Source: Yamagishiella unicocca
Taxonomy: Eukaryota; Chlorophyta; Chlorophyceae; Chlamydomonadales; Volvocaceae
Direction of reading: 5' to 3'
DNA: 64,000 nt
NCBI GenBank assembly: GCA_003116995.1
Contig: BDSL01000041.1
Span: 62,001 to 126,000 of the forward strand
Below the pieces are notes generated by a model that saw only the letters and a program-made list of their open reading frames with translations, did no database searches and had not been told where the DNA came from. This document shows positions 1-12,046 of the stretch, piece after piece (the first letter of the stretch is position 1; every line of letters begins with the position of its first letter). The position numbers were made by a program, and so were the translations under genes.

Positions 1-600
1 TCCCTGTGCGTGGCCGCCCATTTCAGGATCCCTGGACGAGATTCACGGCCTGCGGTGTACGTTCGAGGGCGCGCGCCCCCGCATCATCTCACAGTCTTTC
101 CAAGGCAGGTAGTGTGTCTGCTCAGGGATGGACCGGCTTTAGGGGCTACGTACGTACGGCATGTCTTGGGGTAGGAAGTATCATGCGCGCGCCTGGCCGC
201 CGGTATTCGTGTGGGTTGATTGGATAGGATGGATGGATGAGGGTAGCGACGACGGAGGAGCTCATCATCAGCCAGCGCGGCGTCCTTTCAAGGTAATGTG
301 TCTGCTCAGGGATGGACGGGCTTTAGGGGCTACGTGCGGCGTGTGCTAGGCTGGGTTTGGGGGTCAAGTACGGCTTGCTTCGGGATCGGGTTTGGTTTGC
401 GTTCGGATTTGGGCCGGGCCGGTATCGTATGGGTTGGTTGGATAGGATGAATAGATGAGTGTCGCCACGCACGACGGAGGAGCTCATCATTTACCAGCGC
501 GGCGTCCTCTCAAGGCAATGTGTCTGCTCAGGGATGGGCGGGCTTTAGGGGCTACGTACAGCAGCATGTGCTGGGCTGGGTTCATTTTGGGGTCGAGTTG
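1..600. repeat. Degenerate tandem repeat, about 3 units
   Basis: The segment TGTCTGCTCAGGGATGG followed by a GGCTTTAGGGGCTACGT block recurs near positions 115, 299 and 520. Copies two and three are each preceded by a GAGCTCATCAT / CCAGCGCGGCGTCCT block. Spacing is about 184 and 221 bases. The first unit may continue to the left of the window. No coding signal is seen. Confidence 0.7.
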
Positions 601-2097
601 GAGGGCAAGCCAGCCAGCCGCCAGGTGTTAGGGTGATAACAGCTTGGGGCTCTGTACCAGGCTCGTGCGTGCCGTACAACGTACATATGCACCGCACGTC
701 AGCACCTATGTCGCTAGCCGTATAACAAGTTAGGAAGTGCGGTACAAGGTAGTCACGGGCATCAAGGCCAATGCGGGTAGTGAACATCTATTGGACCATT
801 GCTCTGCCATCGGTTAGAGTTACATTATCACTGGTAATGGCAGGCTGCCGGCTTGGCTTACGATCGATTACTATCAGTACGGCACGGGGCCAGTCGTGTA
901 CTTGGTGTGATAATCTATTTGTAATCGGCAGTCCTTACTACCACCACTCGGACGGGTGGGGTACCCCCGGTTTTTTCCATCAGCAGCAATGCATTGGTTG
1001 GTTGTTGTTGTAATGGTTGGTGTATCCCATAGCGAAAGGCCGTCGTGGCTGCCACACCTGGAGAGCACATACCAGGATCGCTCGTCAAGTTGCACGCCGG
1101 CACCGTTCAATTGAGGAAACACACATAATTGCTGTTTCGTTGTGTTCTGGAACCGAAACGGCCGTTGATTCCCCGCGTCCTGGCATCAATTTTCGTGCCT
1201 TGCTCAGGGACAGCTCCAACTATATGCAAAGGGATTCATGTTTGCTACGAAGGTAGGTATGCAGGTTTGCTCACTGACTGCCCATGCGATTAGCACACTC
1301 GAGCAAATTTATCCCCTGCTGGTAAGAAAGAGGTAGAAATATGATGTTGCACTGCGTACTAGGGAAGATGGACTGCAACTCGGTCCTTGACACTGGTTTC
1401 GGGGGTCGAATGTCCTGGCAACGGAGATTTAACACCCCCATCGTCAGACTCCTCGTTTTCGCAGTTAGCTGCGGTTTTGGCCAGGAGTCTATCGCTTCCG
1501 CAGGGCGAGTCCGAGAGGCCGCACATGTTGCCACATATGTTGTTTCTAAACAGGCGTCCGGTGCGCGTGGACCAAACCCTACAAAGTGGCCGAAAACAAA
1601 ACCAACTCTCGTATCATCAGGGTTGTTGTAACGGTTACAGTGAAGGGTATTGCACCTAGGCGTCTACAACATCCACCCGGCATTGTGTGACAGTTGCACG
1701 GGTATATGCTACGAGAGGGATTCAACTCGATTACATCATACGCGTTGGCGGTTATAACATGATGGCGGTTATAACATGATGCTGTGAATGGTGGACACGG
1801 CATTATGAATGCGCTGACAGCACTATCGAGTCTGAAGTAGTGCGAGGACCCGTGCGGATCCGCTAAGATTCTCTGTACCCGTCTCAAATGCGTGCCGATA
1901 TACCACGGTTGCAAAAGCCTCCCCGTGACACCTGAGCCTGCCTGTGGCGATCACTGAACTCCCGAGCCCGTTCAGTCGACGAGTTGCGCACGCAGTCGTG
2001 AACGACAATACCGGTACGGCATCTCGCTGCAGGTTCTGTGCAGCAACAAGATGAGGCTACAGCACAGAACGGAGCGCCGTACGACTAGGCCGTACCT
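601..2097. other. Intergenic, no gene recognised
   Basis: Only short open frames without GC3 bias or recognisable family similarity are present. A 17-base unit (GGCGGTTATAACATGAT) is directly repeated twice around 1747-1780. Nothing else could be assigned. Confidence 0.5.
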
Positions 2098-2102
2098 TTA
2101 CA
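2098..2102 (-). terminator. Candidate poly(A) signal of ATP sulfurylase
   Basis: TTACA on the plus strand reads TGTAA, the usual green-algal poly(A) signal, on the minus strand. It lies about 740 bases past the ATP sulfurylase stop and is the first such motif noticed downstream. Confidence 0.4.
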
Positions 2103-2841
2103 TGCCGAGGTCCCTTGTGTACATATATGTGCACATGCGGTTCCGGTCGCAGGCTACACACCTGGTCTATCCATGCGCGCCACATATTAGGGCTCGACAG
2201 CAAAACGACACCTAGAAAATACTTTGTATATCGCATCGGTACTGCGCACCCATGGCGTCGTACAAGCACTTGGTCCTCATGTCGACATAACGCCTCCCAC
2301 CGGAGTGCCTGCAAGCACACACAACGCTCTCCACACATACACAATCCACACTGGGGATCACCGCTGGCGGGGAAAATCGCGGCTGCATCCTACCCTACTC
2401 CACCCTCGCACACCCCTCCACCACAACCGACGCGCCACTGCTGACGGAGAGGCCCCAGGGTCCTTTCGTGCGGCAGCTCCGCGTCGGTCCCATTCATTTT
2501 GCATCTCTCGCCTCCCTTTGCGCCCCACCTGGCTGTCAAGGCCTCGCCCTGCACCCCTTGGGCGCATTCAAACCCAAGATCGCTCCCAACTGGTGTCAGG
2601 CAGCCCCTGATGCCGGCTTGCAAGTGCCACACCGCCTCCCAAGTCACAGATCAATCCGCATGCATGGGGGTATTGAAAGCAGTCGCCTGCCTGGAGCTAT
2701 CCTCAGAAACACGGTATCGTGATGCCAGCGCTGAGCAGCTGAGCAGCTGCCACCGCTGTAGAAAAAAACAGAGGGCTGTCAGGCGAACAGCTGCTGCTCC
2801 GCCCGCAGCTCCATCAGCAAGTCAGTGAGTTCGCCAGCCGC

Positions 2842-4797
2842 TTAGTTGGCCTCGCTCTGGATCTGCTCCCGCAGCACAGCGACCACAGACTTGAACGCGA
2901 ACCTGTGATACGGCACGATGGGATCCGGCAACGAGGGTGCGGGAGGGTTGGGGAGTGTGACGGGAGGGCACACCCATGCAGCATGTTGTCCATGGCTCCG
3001 AACCAGGTGCAGATGCAAACACAACCCGTATGCCAGGCGAACCGGATCCCAAAGTTGGTGAAATCCTTACTTGCAAAGACTGCCAAAACGTTGATGCGTG
3101 GTCGGAATCTTCCTAACATTAACTGCCGTACACCTAGCTCAAAACCCAAATGTCATAATATCGAGGTCGTAATACCCCTGCCTTCCCTCACACCCCTGGT
3201 AATTTTGCCTCCTCCGGCCCTGCCGCCCCGAGCCTTTGTCCTCCATCTCCTATGTCGAGTAAACGGGTTTCTCCTGCCCCCTCCCCAGCACCGACGGCTC
3301 TCACCACTCGGGGATGTCATTGCCTGCGCGCAGCATCTGACGGAACTTGGTGCCCGACAGGTTCAGCACGTGCAGGTTCTCCGCCTTGGCGACGTCAGCG
3401 GTCACGTAGCCACGCTCCTCCGTGTAGGCGATGTTCAGCGACGGCACCGTCTGCATGTTCAGTTCGGGCGCATGCTTGTTGGCCATCTCCTGCGCGTCGT
3501 AGGCGCCGTAGAAATCCGCGCCCGAGATGGACGACTTGCAGCCGGCCATGTCGCGACCGATGATGAAGTGCGTGCAGCCGTAGTTCTTGCGGATGATCAT
3601 GTGCTGGATGGCCTCACGGGGGCCGGCCATGTGCATGCTGTAGGGCAGGTAGGCCCAGCGCAGGCGCGGGTTGGCGGTCTCCTCCTTCAGCACCTCGTAG
3701 GTGCGGAAGCGGACGACGCCGGGGATGTCATCGTCCTGCGTGGGGCCGCAGGTGGGGTGCACCAGGCACACGCCGCCGTTGCGGACGTTGGGGGCGTCCA
3801 GGGCGCGGATGAATAGCTCGTAGTGGGCCTTGTGGATGGGGTTGCGGCACTGGAAAGCCAGGACGTCCTGGTTCTTGGGCAGGGTGGAGCGGACGTCCGC
3901 AGGGCTGGCGCAGGGGAAGACGCGTGTGGGCAGGGCCAGGCCCTTGATGGGGCCGCCCAGGTAGTACTTGCCGCGCTCCATAGCGACCATCTGCACAGCG
4001 GGGTGCTCCAGCGAGGAGGTGCCGTAGCACTTCAGGCACTCCAGCGGCTTGTTGGGAGTGTACTTGGAGGTCACGGTCATGACTGCCAGGTCCTGGCCCT
4101 GGTAGGACAGCAGCACGGTGTCGCCCGGGACCACATCGTCGCTGTTGGTGTCCAGCACGATGGGCAGGCCAAACAGCAGGCCGTTCGTCATGCGCATGTC
4201 CGCAACGACGGAGTCGTACTCCTCCTTTGGCATGAAGCCCTCCAGCGGCGAGAAAGCGCCGACGCACAGGAGCTCCACGTCGCAGGCATTGCGGTCGCTG
4301 AGCTCGATGCGCTTGTTGCAGCTCTTCACCAGAGCAGCGTGCTGGTCAGCTGGTGCCATCAGGTTAACCAGCTTGGCCTCGGAGCCGTGGGGGACCTGCA
4401 GCAAGTTGGCCAGGGCGCTCGCATGCTCAACAAAAACGAACGAACCATGCAGGCCAGGAGACCACGTCACAATCCCCACCCAAGTGCCGCGATTTGCCCA
4501 ATCCTTGCCTCTGTACAAATTAACTTCCCCAGGACAGCACGCGCGGCACCCAGAGCCCCAAAGCACCTGCAGACCCTCAGTCGTGGTCTTGTACGCCTGA
4601 GCAGCGGTCGCGACCGCGCAGACAGTGCTCCGGCGACTGGTCGGGACAGCGCGAGCGGCAGACACGGGGGCCGCGGCCGCAGCAGCAGGCGCAGGAGCGC
4701 GGACGACATGGCGAGCGGCGGCCACGGGGACGACCACCACCGGCGCTGGGCGCGACGCCACGCGGACCTGAATCTGCTTGCTGCTGATGACGGCCAT
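2842..4797 (-). CDS. ATS: ATP sulfurylase, plastid-targeted
   Basis: Catalyses ATP + sulfate to APS + PPi, the first step of sulfate assimilation, probably in the chloroplast. Exons on the minus strand are 4797..4567, 4395..3305 and 2902..2842, giving 460 residues. An Ala/Val/Arg-rich transit-like leader (about 60 residues) precedes the conserved core. Visible motifs are the nucleotide-binding QCRNPIHKAHYELF and IIGRDMAGCKSS. The core is of the bacterial/algal single-domain type, with no APS kinase domain. The C-terminus FAFKSVVAVLREQ lies on the small third exon. An upstream in-frame ATG (4851) would add 18 residues, but MAVISSKQ at 4797 looks like the better leader start. Intron 1 is 171 bases, a multiple of three and free of stops, so the frame stays open if it is retained. 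The gene is divergent from the UPF0426-like gene. Sulfur-responsive expression is known for algal ATS genes but is not visible here. Confidence 0.95.
3247..3280 (-). repeat. Intron-end module, family B
   Basis: Lies in ATP sulfurylase intron 2 in the gene-sense direction, starting about 24 bases after the donor. It reads GGAGAAACCCGTTTACTCGAC, close to the donor-side modules of other genes in this window. Confidence 0.5.
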
Positions 4798-4951
4798 TTT
4801 TATAGATGCGATATTAACGAGAAAGGAACATGTCCGTTGGGCTGGACGCAAAAGTAAGGCTAAACTGTACGGCAGGACGTGCTTCTGATATCCAGATAGT
4901 TCCTAGGCAACCTATCTACAATTTGTGCATGCTTAATATTTTCAGCTCAAA
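4798..4951. promoter_or_regulatory. Compact bidirectional promoter region
   Basis: Only 154 bases separate the start codons of ATP sulfurylase (-) and the UPF0426-like gene (+). Both 5' UTRs and core promoters must therefore lie here or inside the genes. The stretch is AT-richer than its flanks, including a TTAATATTTT segment near 4930. No specific factor site could be assigned. Confidence 0.55.
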
Positions 4952-5830
4952 ATGATTCGCGCGGTTCCACTGACTCGCAGGCACAGCGCCTTGGCTCAGG
5001 TCTGTCCACCTCATATTCAGTCCCATGCGGAGTATAGTCGCTTTCTAACATCGTTCGCCTATTTGCAGGCCTCAGGTGCACCTACGCCCCTCAGGCCGCA
5101 CAGGCGCGCTAGGGTCAGCAAGCCCAAAGCACCCCAGGAGACAGCTCCATCACTTCCTCGGGGTCCCATCGACGCACTAGCGGACCAGATACCTGATCCA
5201 ATCCTCCGGGCAGCGGTCAAGGTGCGCGCTGCGGACCCGGCGGGCCGATTCAAACCATATGCCGTACCTACGTCCCCAGCTGTTAGCGCGTGCTTGGCAA
5301 CTTGAACACCCGACGTACACCCGCGGCCCCCTATGCAGGAGCCAGTGGCATTTTGGGGCGGCATCTTCGCGGGCATATTTCGGCTGAGCCTGGACCAGGA
5401 CCCGCTGCAGACGTGGGTGGAGCGCACGTCGTCTCAGGCGCGGGTGAGTGCGCGCTGTACTTGCGGGGCTGGACTTGTGAGCGCAGCAGAGCTGGGAGCT
5501 CCATGAGGAGGGGCCAGTTGGGTCGCCAACTGTCTGTTGGGAGCGTCGTTTCGGGGCCTTCTCTTTCAACATACATAAGTACGGTACCCCTTTGCGGTGC
5601 CAATCTCCGCATCATGGTCGGGTATACTATTTCCAGGCCGCGTTTGGTTTAAGCCACAGCTCGGCACATGGCACAGGCGAGACGTTCATGCTGCCTGTAA
5701 GGTGATAGGCACTCTTCTGGCGGGACTGGACAACCGGACCCTAACTTCCGCTTCCCACACGGTCCTTGCGGCTCTGCAGGCCGCTACCGGGCAGAGCCAG
5801 ATGCCCATGTCACCGGACGAGAAGCGTTAA
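4952..5830 (+). CDS. UPF0426-like small chloroplast protein
   Basis: Four exons (4952..4999, 5069..5221, 5339..5443, 5780..5830) encode 118 residues. The N-terminal half is basic and Ser/Pro-rich, as in a plastid transit peptide. Exon 3 carries the conserved block EPVAFWGGIFAGIFRLSLDQ followed by DPLQTWVERT. This matches the plant UPF0426 family (Arabidopsis At1g28150 type), found in chloroplasts and of unknown biochemical role. All splice sites are GT-AG and the phases join. Intron 1 is only 69 bases and stop-free in frame; it has a branch-point-like CTAAC, and the joined protein is shorter and more conserved without it. The gene shares a 154-base promoter with ATP sulfurylase. The family assignment is from memory of the motif; function is not inferred. 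Confidence 0.8.
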
Positions 5831-6465
5831 AAGCAGGACGGCACATGCTGGGAATAGCTCTGCCAGAAAGACAGTCCGCATTGCAATGCAAGGCTTCCTG
5901 CCAATGCAGCTTGATAGGGTTGCCGTTGTTTGCCGCCGAACATAGACGTAGTTGAACATAGGGATAGACGGTGAGGGAGGAGCAAGAAGATTCTGACTGG
6001 CCGGCTAGGCCGCGTAGGAAGGTGTATCGTGACATTAGGTACGAGGGTGCGTGTATAGCGTGTTGGGGAAGAGTGACGGAACCAATCTGTGCATATTGGC
6101 AGTTGGCATAGTTGGAGTCCCCACCCGGGGGCAGCAGCGGTCGGACATCAATAACGTGTCGCCCAGGTTGGCGACGACACGAAGGAGGTGGCGCAATGCC
6201 CCCAAAACGCGTCATGGGGAGCCAGGAGTGGGACAGCGGTCGCGGCTGCTAGGTACATGCCGGCTTGCGGGGCGCCCCTGGCGCACGTGTTCCCTCCTCA
6301 TCGCTTGGCGGCTTGATGACGATGTAGGCCTTTCCATTTTTTTCGGTGGATGCGTGCGCGGGTCTTCGGACTACGGTACCGTACGGACCGTGGCTGGTCT
6401 GAGGGGCGCGCGGCGCAATGGTGGTGCTCCGTGCCTTGCGCGGTTTCTGGTGCCTTATCGCACCG

Positions 6466-6470
6466 TGTAA
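6466..6470 (+). terminator. Candidate poly(A) signal, UPF0426-like gene
   Basis: TGTAA about 640 bases past the stop. The stretch 5831-6465 holds no other gene and is read as 3' UTR. The convergent Deg-like gene has its own signal at 6640-6644, so the two tails need not overlap. Confidence 0.4.
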
Positions 6471-6639
6471 AAGAGTAAGGAAGACGCTGCTTTTGTCATG
6501 TGCTGGAGCGGTTTCCTTGGCGGTGGGTCACGGATGCCAGCTCGGAGGAGCTATGGGCTGCGGCCGGGATGGGGGAGGGGCCCGCCGCCGGCGAACGCTA
6601 GGACGCAGCAGCAGCATAATGCTGTCGCGACGACTGCAG

Positions 6640-6644
6640 TTACA
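6640..6644 (-). terminator. Candidate poly(A) signal, Deg-like gene
   Basis: TTACA on plus is TGTAA on minus, about 260 bases past the Deg-like stop codon. Confidence 0.4.
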
Positions 6645-6905
6645 GCCCCCTGCTGGAGGGGATACCGGCCGCCGGAGGTCGTAAGGGGAACCCCCGGACC
6701 GAAGAGGTGCGAGTTCCTCAAGAGTCAAGGTAACGTCATCTTGCCAGGGAGAAAGCCGCCTCCCTACAACACAGTGCGATGAAGCCGAGGGGTGCGGTCG
6801 CCACAACCGCATCGCGACCTCGCGAGACACCTCCACAGGTCGCGTCCAGGGCGGCCACTCCCCTCCGCGCCTACCCGCCCCGCCACTCGCGCCGCCCGCG
6901 GCCCG

Positions 6906-9900
6906 CTACCGGCCCCCGCTGTCGCCGCCCCCGTCCATCACCGCCGCCCTCGTGCGCCCGGCAGCCCCCCGGCCCCTGGACCCTGCCGCACCCACGCCCT
7001 TGCCGCCCACCGCCCCAGCCCCGGATCCGGATCCGCGGCCCAGCCGCAGCGCGCCCTCGTAGGCAGGCCGCAGGTCCTCCGAAACCGCATGCTGCACCTC
7101 GTACTCTGCCAGCATCGCCCGGGTGTCCTCGCGGGCCTGACGCAGCGGCAGCACCATGAGCATGCGGTTGGACAGCTCCAGTATCAGGTCCTGGACGTCG
7201 CGAGGCGGCCCGCGGCCGACGCTGCGGTCCTCATCGCCGGCCGCAACGACGACAACGGCGCTGGTGCTGGTGCTGCCGTCGCTATCAGGTAATGGGGAGG
7301 CCGCCGCGATGTCGGTGCCGTCACTGCTGGAGGCAGCTTCCGGGAGCTGCTCGTCAGGGTGGTCTGCAGCCTCGCCGCTACCAGGAACCGCAGCCTCGTC
7401 ACCCGCCAGCGCCGCCACCGCTGGGTCGGCGGCGCCGTCGGCACCGGCCGCCGGCAGACCCGCGGCAGCGCCCCGGCGCTTGCCGGTGGCGGCGGCGGTT
7501 GGCTTGGTCGCAGCGTCCGCCGCCGTCATGGCCTCCGCCACCATGAGCACCAGGTGGCGCAGGTTGCGGACCGGGACGCCGTTGCAGCGCACCACCCGCT
7601 GGTGCATCGCGGCTGCGCATACGATGTGGGGCAAAAGCGGGCGGTTAGCAGCGGGCTGGGGGGAGGGTTTGGTGGCTGGGGAGTGGCCTTGAGAGGCCAG
7701 CGACAGCAGCGCAAGAGGCTGGTATTCGTGATGGCGTTAGGGGAATGTTCTTCATCGCGGACAGCAGACAGCACACGGGGCCCACCTCGGCGTTCGTAGC
7801 CGTCCGTGCCGCTGTCGGGGCCCAGGTCCTGGCACTCGGCCACCACCACCACCTGCGGAACCCGCAAGAAGACGGAGACCGGGAGGGGACGGGGCACATT
7901 TGGGGCATAGTTGGGGCATAGTTGGGGCGTACCCGAGGAGCGGAGCAACTCGGCCACGGCCGCAGGCGCGGTGTGTTTCGCAGTGACGAAACCGGTAACG
8001 CGCTCCTCGACCACCGAGCTCTCCCGGATGCCAGCGCGCCCTCCACACCCGCACGCACAGACAGCACGGTGCAGACCCGCAACCTCACCCTCACCCGCTC
8101 ACCTGCTCGTCCTCGGTGGTCGGTTGGTTGTGCCACTCGCGCAGCAGCTGCACCGGCGCACGCACGGCCCAGCCGCGGCCGAAGGCGCCCTCCAGGAAGG
8201 GCCCCGACAGCACCGTCATCACCAGCCCCGAAACCACTAGGTACTGCGGCGGCCTGCCGTTCAGGTGCAGCGGCAGCAGCCGGTGTGGCACGTCCAGCGT
8301 CAGCGGCGCAGTGTACTGCTGGCCGTTGCGGATGAGAGTGAGCTCCACCGCGTCTCCCACCTGTCAAAATGCGTTGTGGTAAAATGGCTGCATGATAATT
8401 AGGGCATCCAACAGATGGGGCTGATGAAGGGGACTGGATGCCATTAACGCGCTAGCCAAGCAGGGCGCTTCGCCGCCATTCATGTCCCGTCACTGCCGCC
8501 GCCGCCGCCGCGTCTCTCCAGCTCCTTCGCCCGCCCCTCCGCTCCGGGCCCTCCGGCGACCGCTCCTGCCTCTCACCTGGAACTGGCTGATGTGGTAGGA
8601 GAGGTTGATGCTCTCGGTGCCATCCCGGAAGGCCACCGTGCCGTCGTTGTCCACCGCGGCAGCGCCCACGGCAGACAACACGTCCAGTGGCTGAGCATGG
8701 GCCGCCAGGGCCGCTGTGGGGTTGATGGACACGATGGCCACGCCTGGGCGGAACCGGCAGGCAATACCGTAAGGGCGCGGTAGAGAGTAAGCCGGTGACC
8801 AGATACTGGGATGTTGGGGATGGAAGGAGCTGAAACGTGCTGACGCTGGTGTTGGTGATGTTGGCGCGCAAGGGGTCGCGGGCCTGATACGGGCAGTATG
8901 GGACCCGGGCTACATGTTTCCCTCTGCGCCGCGATTGGCTGCCGTAATCCACCTTGCCGCCCTCCCTCCCTGGAGCTCCACGCACCTGTCTGGCTCGGAG
9001 CCATGCCCGTGTAGTGCCGCAGCGCCGCCGACTCGGTCCGCTTCCACTGGATGCCCAGCGTGGGAAAGCCCAGGTACCTGGGGGGCGGGTAGGATGTGCG
9101 GGGGGTGTGGAGAATCGGCGGGGGGCTTTCATGGAAAAAGGACCCTGTCTGTTAGTGCGTAACCTTCTTGGCGGAAGCTAAACGTTCAATACGAGAATAT
9201 GCGGACCCTGGAGCGACATATGCACCTCCTCGACCCTCCCTTGACCCCGCGACTAACGCTGCAGTAGTGTCGTACGTACCTGCCGTGGCTGCGGATGTCC
9301 TCCAGAAAGTGGGTCACCACCGGCACCGGCACCACAGTCGCCGCGGCCTCCGTCTGCCCCCGCCGGCCCCGCCGGCGCCCCACGCGCCGCCGGCCCTGGC
9401 CCCAGCGCTGGTCGCCACCGCTGGCGCCGCCGCCGCCGCTGCCGCCCATGCCATCGCCGGCACCGGCTTTACTGCCGCCGCTGCCCGCCGTGCGCGCGAA
9501 CACTAACCCCAGGCAGCGCCCCCGGCTGTCCACAACGGCCGACCCCAGCTGGTCCTTGCCCAGAACCACCGCCACCGTCAGCCCAAGCAGCCGCTGCAGG
9601 GCCGAGGGGTACCTGCGAGGGCATTGAAGCAGGGGGTGCGGAGGAGTGGACGCGAGGTCGGGTATGGTGATAAGGACTGAGGTGGTGACGTAGGTGGCAG
9701 GTCAGAGCAGGGTGCTTGCCAGAGTGAGGTTTGGTGGCTGCCCGACGACGCAAGATGTCTCTAGGGACGATGCAGGAAGGAACGATTGGCAGTTTGGCAC
9801 ACACACAACTTGATTTCGCCGCGCAAGACATACACCCGCACGTCATCCCCCGCCGAGCCCGCACCGCACTTCCTCAAGGTGCCAAATCCTCGCTACCAAA

Positions 9901-10754
9901 CACGCCCCAATCTCAAGCCTTACCACATGCACCTGCGATCCTTGCCCCTCCCCAGACCAACACCCTTCCCAGCACGCCTCCCCCCCACCCAGCGCCCCGC
10001 CACCTACGTCACCACCTCTGTCCGCATCACCGTGCCCGGCGCAGTCCGCGGCCGCGGCTGCCCCTCCGCGTACGACACCACGCTCACGGGTTGCTGCAGG
10101 TGCGGCAGCCCGTACGACGCCAACTCGTACGGCACCAGCTGGTCCCAAAACTCCGGCTGCTCCACCGCCAGCGCCGCCAGCTCGCAGTCCAGTCCCAGGT
10201 GCAGCAGGCGGGCGGAGAAGGGCTTGTCGCGGCCGGGCAGCAACACGCGGATCTGAGAACTCCAGGGAAGGTGACATCAGAGGTGAGTGAGGCAGAGAGG
10301 GCGGGGCCGGGTTCAGCGGTGCGGGCGGCTGAGGGGACCTGGTGGTGGGAGTTGGGAGCGATGGAAGCGGCCTGCAGTCGCGGGGTAAACGGCCCCCACC
10401 TGAGAGCCGTACGCCACGTTGGCAGCTGACGTCAGCAGGTACGGCTGGCCGCAGTAGGTGATCGCCACTGCATTGCAGGACGAGGACCTGCAGGCCGCGA
10501 CGGCGCAGCCGGGTGAGGTGAGTGGGGGCACAGGGGCTCGGTGGCAGGCGCCAAGCCGCTGCCTCCGCTGGCCAGGCTCCCAGCCCGGGACAGCCCACGC
10601 ACCTGAAATTGCCTAGCAGCAGCGGCAGGTCGAAGCGCGGCAGGTCCTGCACGCACTGCACCCGCACCACCCCGGGCACCAAGGCCGCCACCTCCGTCTC
10701 CTCCGGCTCGGCCGCCGCCTGCCCGCCGTCGTCAGCGCCCGCCTGCAAGGCCAT
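6906..10754 (-). CDS. Deg/HtrA-family protein with degenerate catalytic triad
   Basis: Minus-strand exons are 10754..10603, 10487..10400, 10252..10008, 9612..9280, 9077..8986, 8743..8577, 8360..8103, 7852..7786 and 7612..6906, in matching phases (about 702 residues). The order matches plant Deg proteases of the DEG2/DEG9/DEG10 type: trypsin-like fold (about 35-200), PDZ (YLGFPTLGIQWKRTES onward), the RPPQYLVVSGLVMTVLSGPF block, then a second PDZ-like part ending in a basic Gly/Ala-rich tail. The expected His in TNAHxV is Ala (LLTSAANVAYGSQ, residue about 73). The expected Asp in CDLAxL is Glu (DCELAAL, about 104). The GNSGG nucleophile motif is DQLGS, with Leu at the Ser position (about 184). 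A roughly 60-residue Gly/Arg-rich insert separates the protease and PDZ parts. It is probably a non-proteolytic scaffold or chaperone. The 5' end is uncertain: the ATG used sits next to a possible acceptor, and a leader exon may lie further upstream. Confidence 0.8.
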
Positions 10755-12046
10755 GTATGTGTTTCGCCGTGGCGTTGCTGGTGGTAAAACGGACCCTACG
10801 CCCTCACAACGTCCCACTCCGTCAGCCGGCTCCTTCGCCCCGCCGTCGTCCACCCTCCATCGCCGCGCGCATCGCCCCCACTGCAGCAGCCCTACCGGCT
10901 CCAACCACAAATCAACTAACCAACGAAACCGCAACCCGCCTCGCTGCAGCGCCCACCTCCGAGGGCTTTGTTTGCAGCCGCAGAGGCGGCCTACGGACCG
11001 GCTGGCGGGCGGCACGGGGCACGCAGCGGGGGACGCCGTCGGCGCCGGCGAGCGCTGAGCCGAGGGACCTGCGGGGTGCCGCTACTGCTGGTGCTGCGGC
11101 GCTACAGCCGGCGCTGCCCGCTGCTGCTGTGTGGTGGGCGGGCCTGGGCCCGGCTGGCTTGTGTGTCCATAGCAGCCGCTGGTGGCGCTCACCCGGTGCT
11201 AGGGTTGGGCCAGGGTGGCTACTGGAGCCTGCAGCGCCAGGGATTGCGTGGGATCGTGTGGATGTCGGTGGAGCGGAAGTGAAGGCGTCGATGCGGGGTG
11301 GTTCTGACTCTTAGAGGAGCCCGGCAGGCAAGCGGTGTGCAGTACCGGTCGTGTACCGGTACACGTGGCTCGGAAACGACTGCGCCTGTGTTGGTGTGCT
11401 ATTTGGGGCTGCCTTAGGAGACGTACGGTGGACCGTCCATGGGGCACGGTTCTCAATCGTTGCATTCCTCCGGGCTACCGGGGGGGTTGAGAGGTGGTGC
11501 CATCCATGTAGTCGTGTCAGCTGGGCTGTCAACGCAGCATCGGCTTACCAGCAGCCAGGCCCCAGCGCCCAAGCATGAGGAAGCGGAGTGTCTTCAGCCA
11601 GGTTAAGAAAGCATGTGCAGGAGTATCAGCGGTCCAAGCGTGGATACAACGTCAAAGCCAAGTCCTTATTTGCAGAACGCTTCTGGAGTTATGGTGAAAA
11701 TGCTCCAAGTTCGGATGGTTGTATTTCTAATGTGAACGTGCTAGGCGGAGTTAAAGCGTGCATGGGATGATGAAGTCGCCCACCGGTCACCGCCCATGGG
11801 ATGCACTAACTACCTTCTGGTTTCACCATGGAATGCGAACAGGAGGAACTTCAACATAAGTGGTCACAACCCATACTTAACACATCCAAATTTACGTCCG
11901 GGCACTAGTATCCTGACTGTGCACCTCTGCACTTACTGCAGCTGCTGTTGCCTTGGTTCACACCACTGCACGTCCGCTTTGATCATGACTTAGTAAATTG
12001 TTTGCCTTGTCCGCGATTTGCGCGGTGAGGCTGTGCATCGTATACC
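10755..12046. other. Divergent intergenic region, Deg-like gene / COG3
   Basis: It contains the 5' ends of two divergently transcribed genes. A missing first exon of the Deg-like gene could lie on the minus strand at about 10,800-11,300, where open frames with alternative splice sites exist, but none could be chosen. The 11,300-12,046 part is less GC-rich and shows no recognisable coding exon. Confidence 0.4.

Noticed and set aside
2905..3816. 303-codon plus-strand frame across the ATP sulfurylase gene
   Set aside because: Mirror frame of the minus-strand ATS exon caused by high GC3; the ATS motifs are on the other strand.
10968..11282. 104-codon plus-strand frame beside the Deg-like gene
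   Set aside because: Arg/Leu-rich with no family match; it lies where the antisense Deg-like leader exon would be expected.
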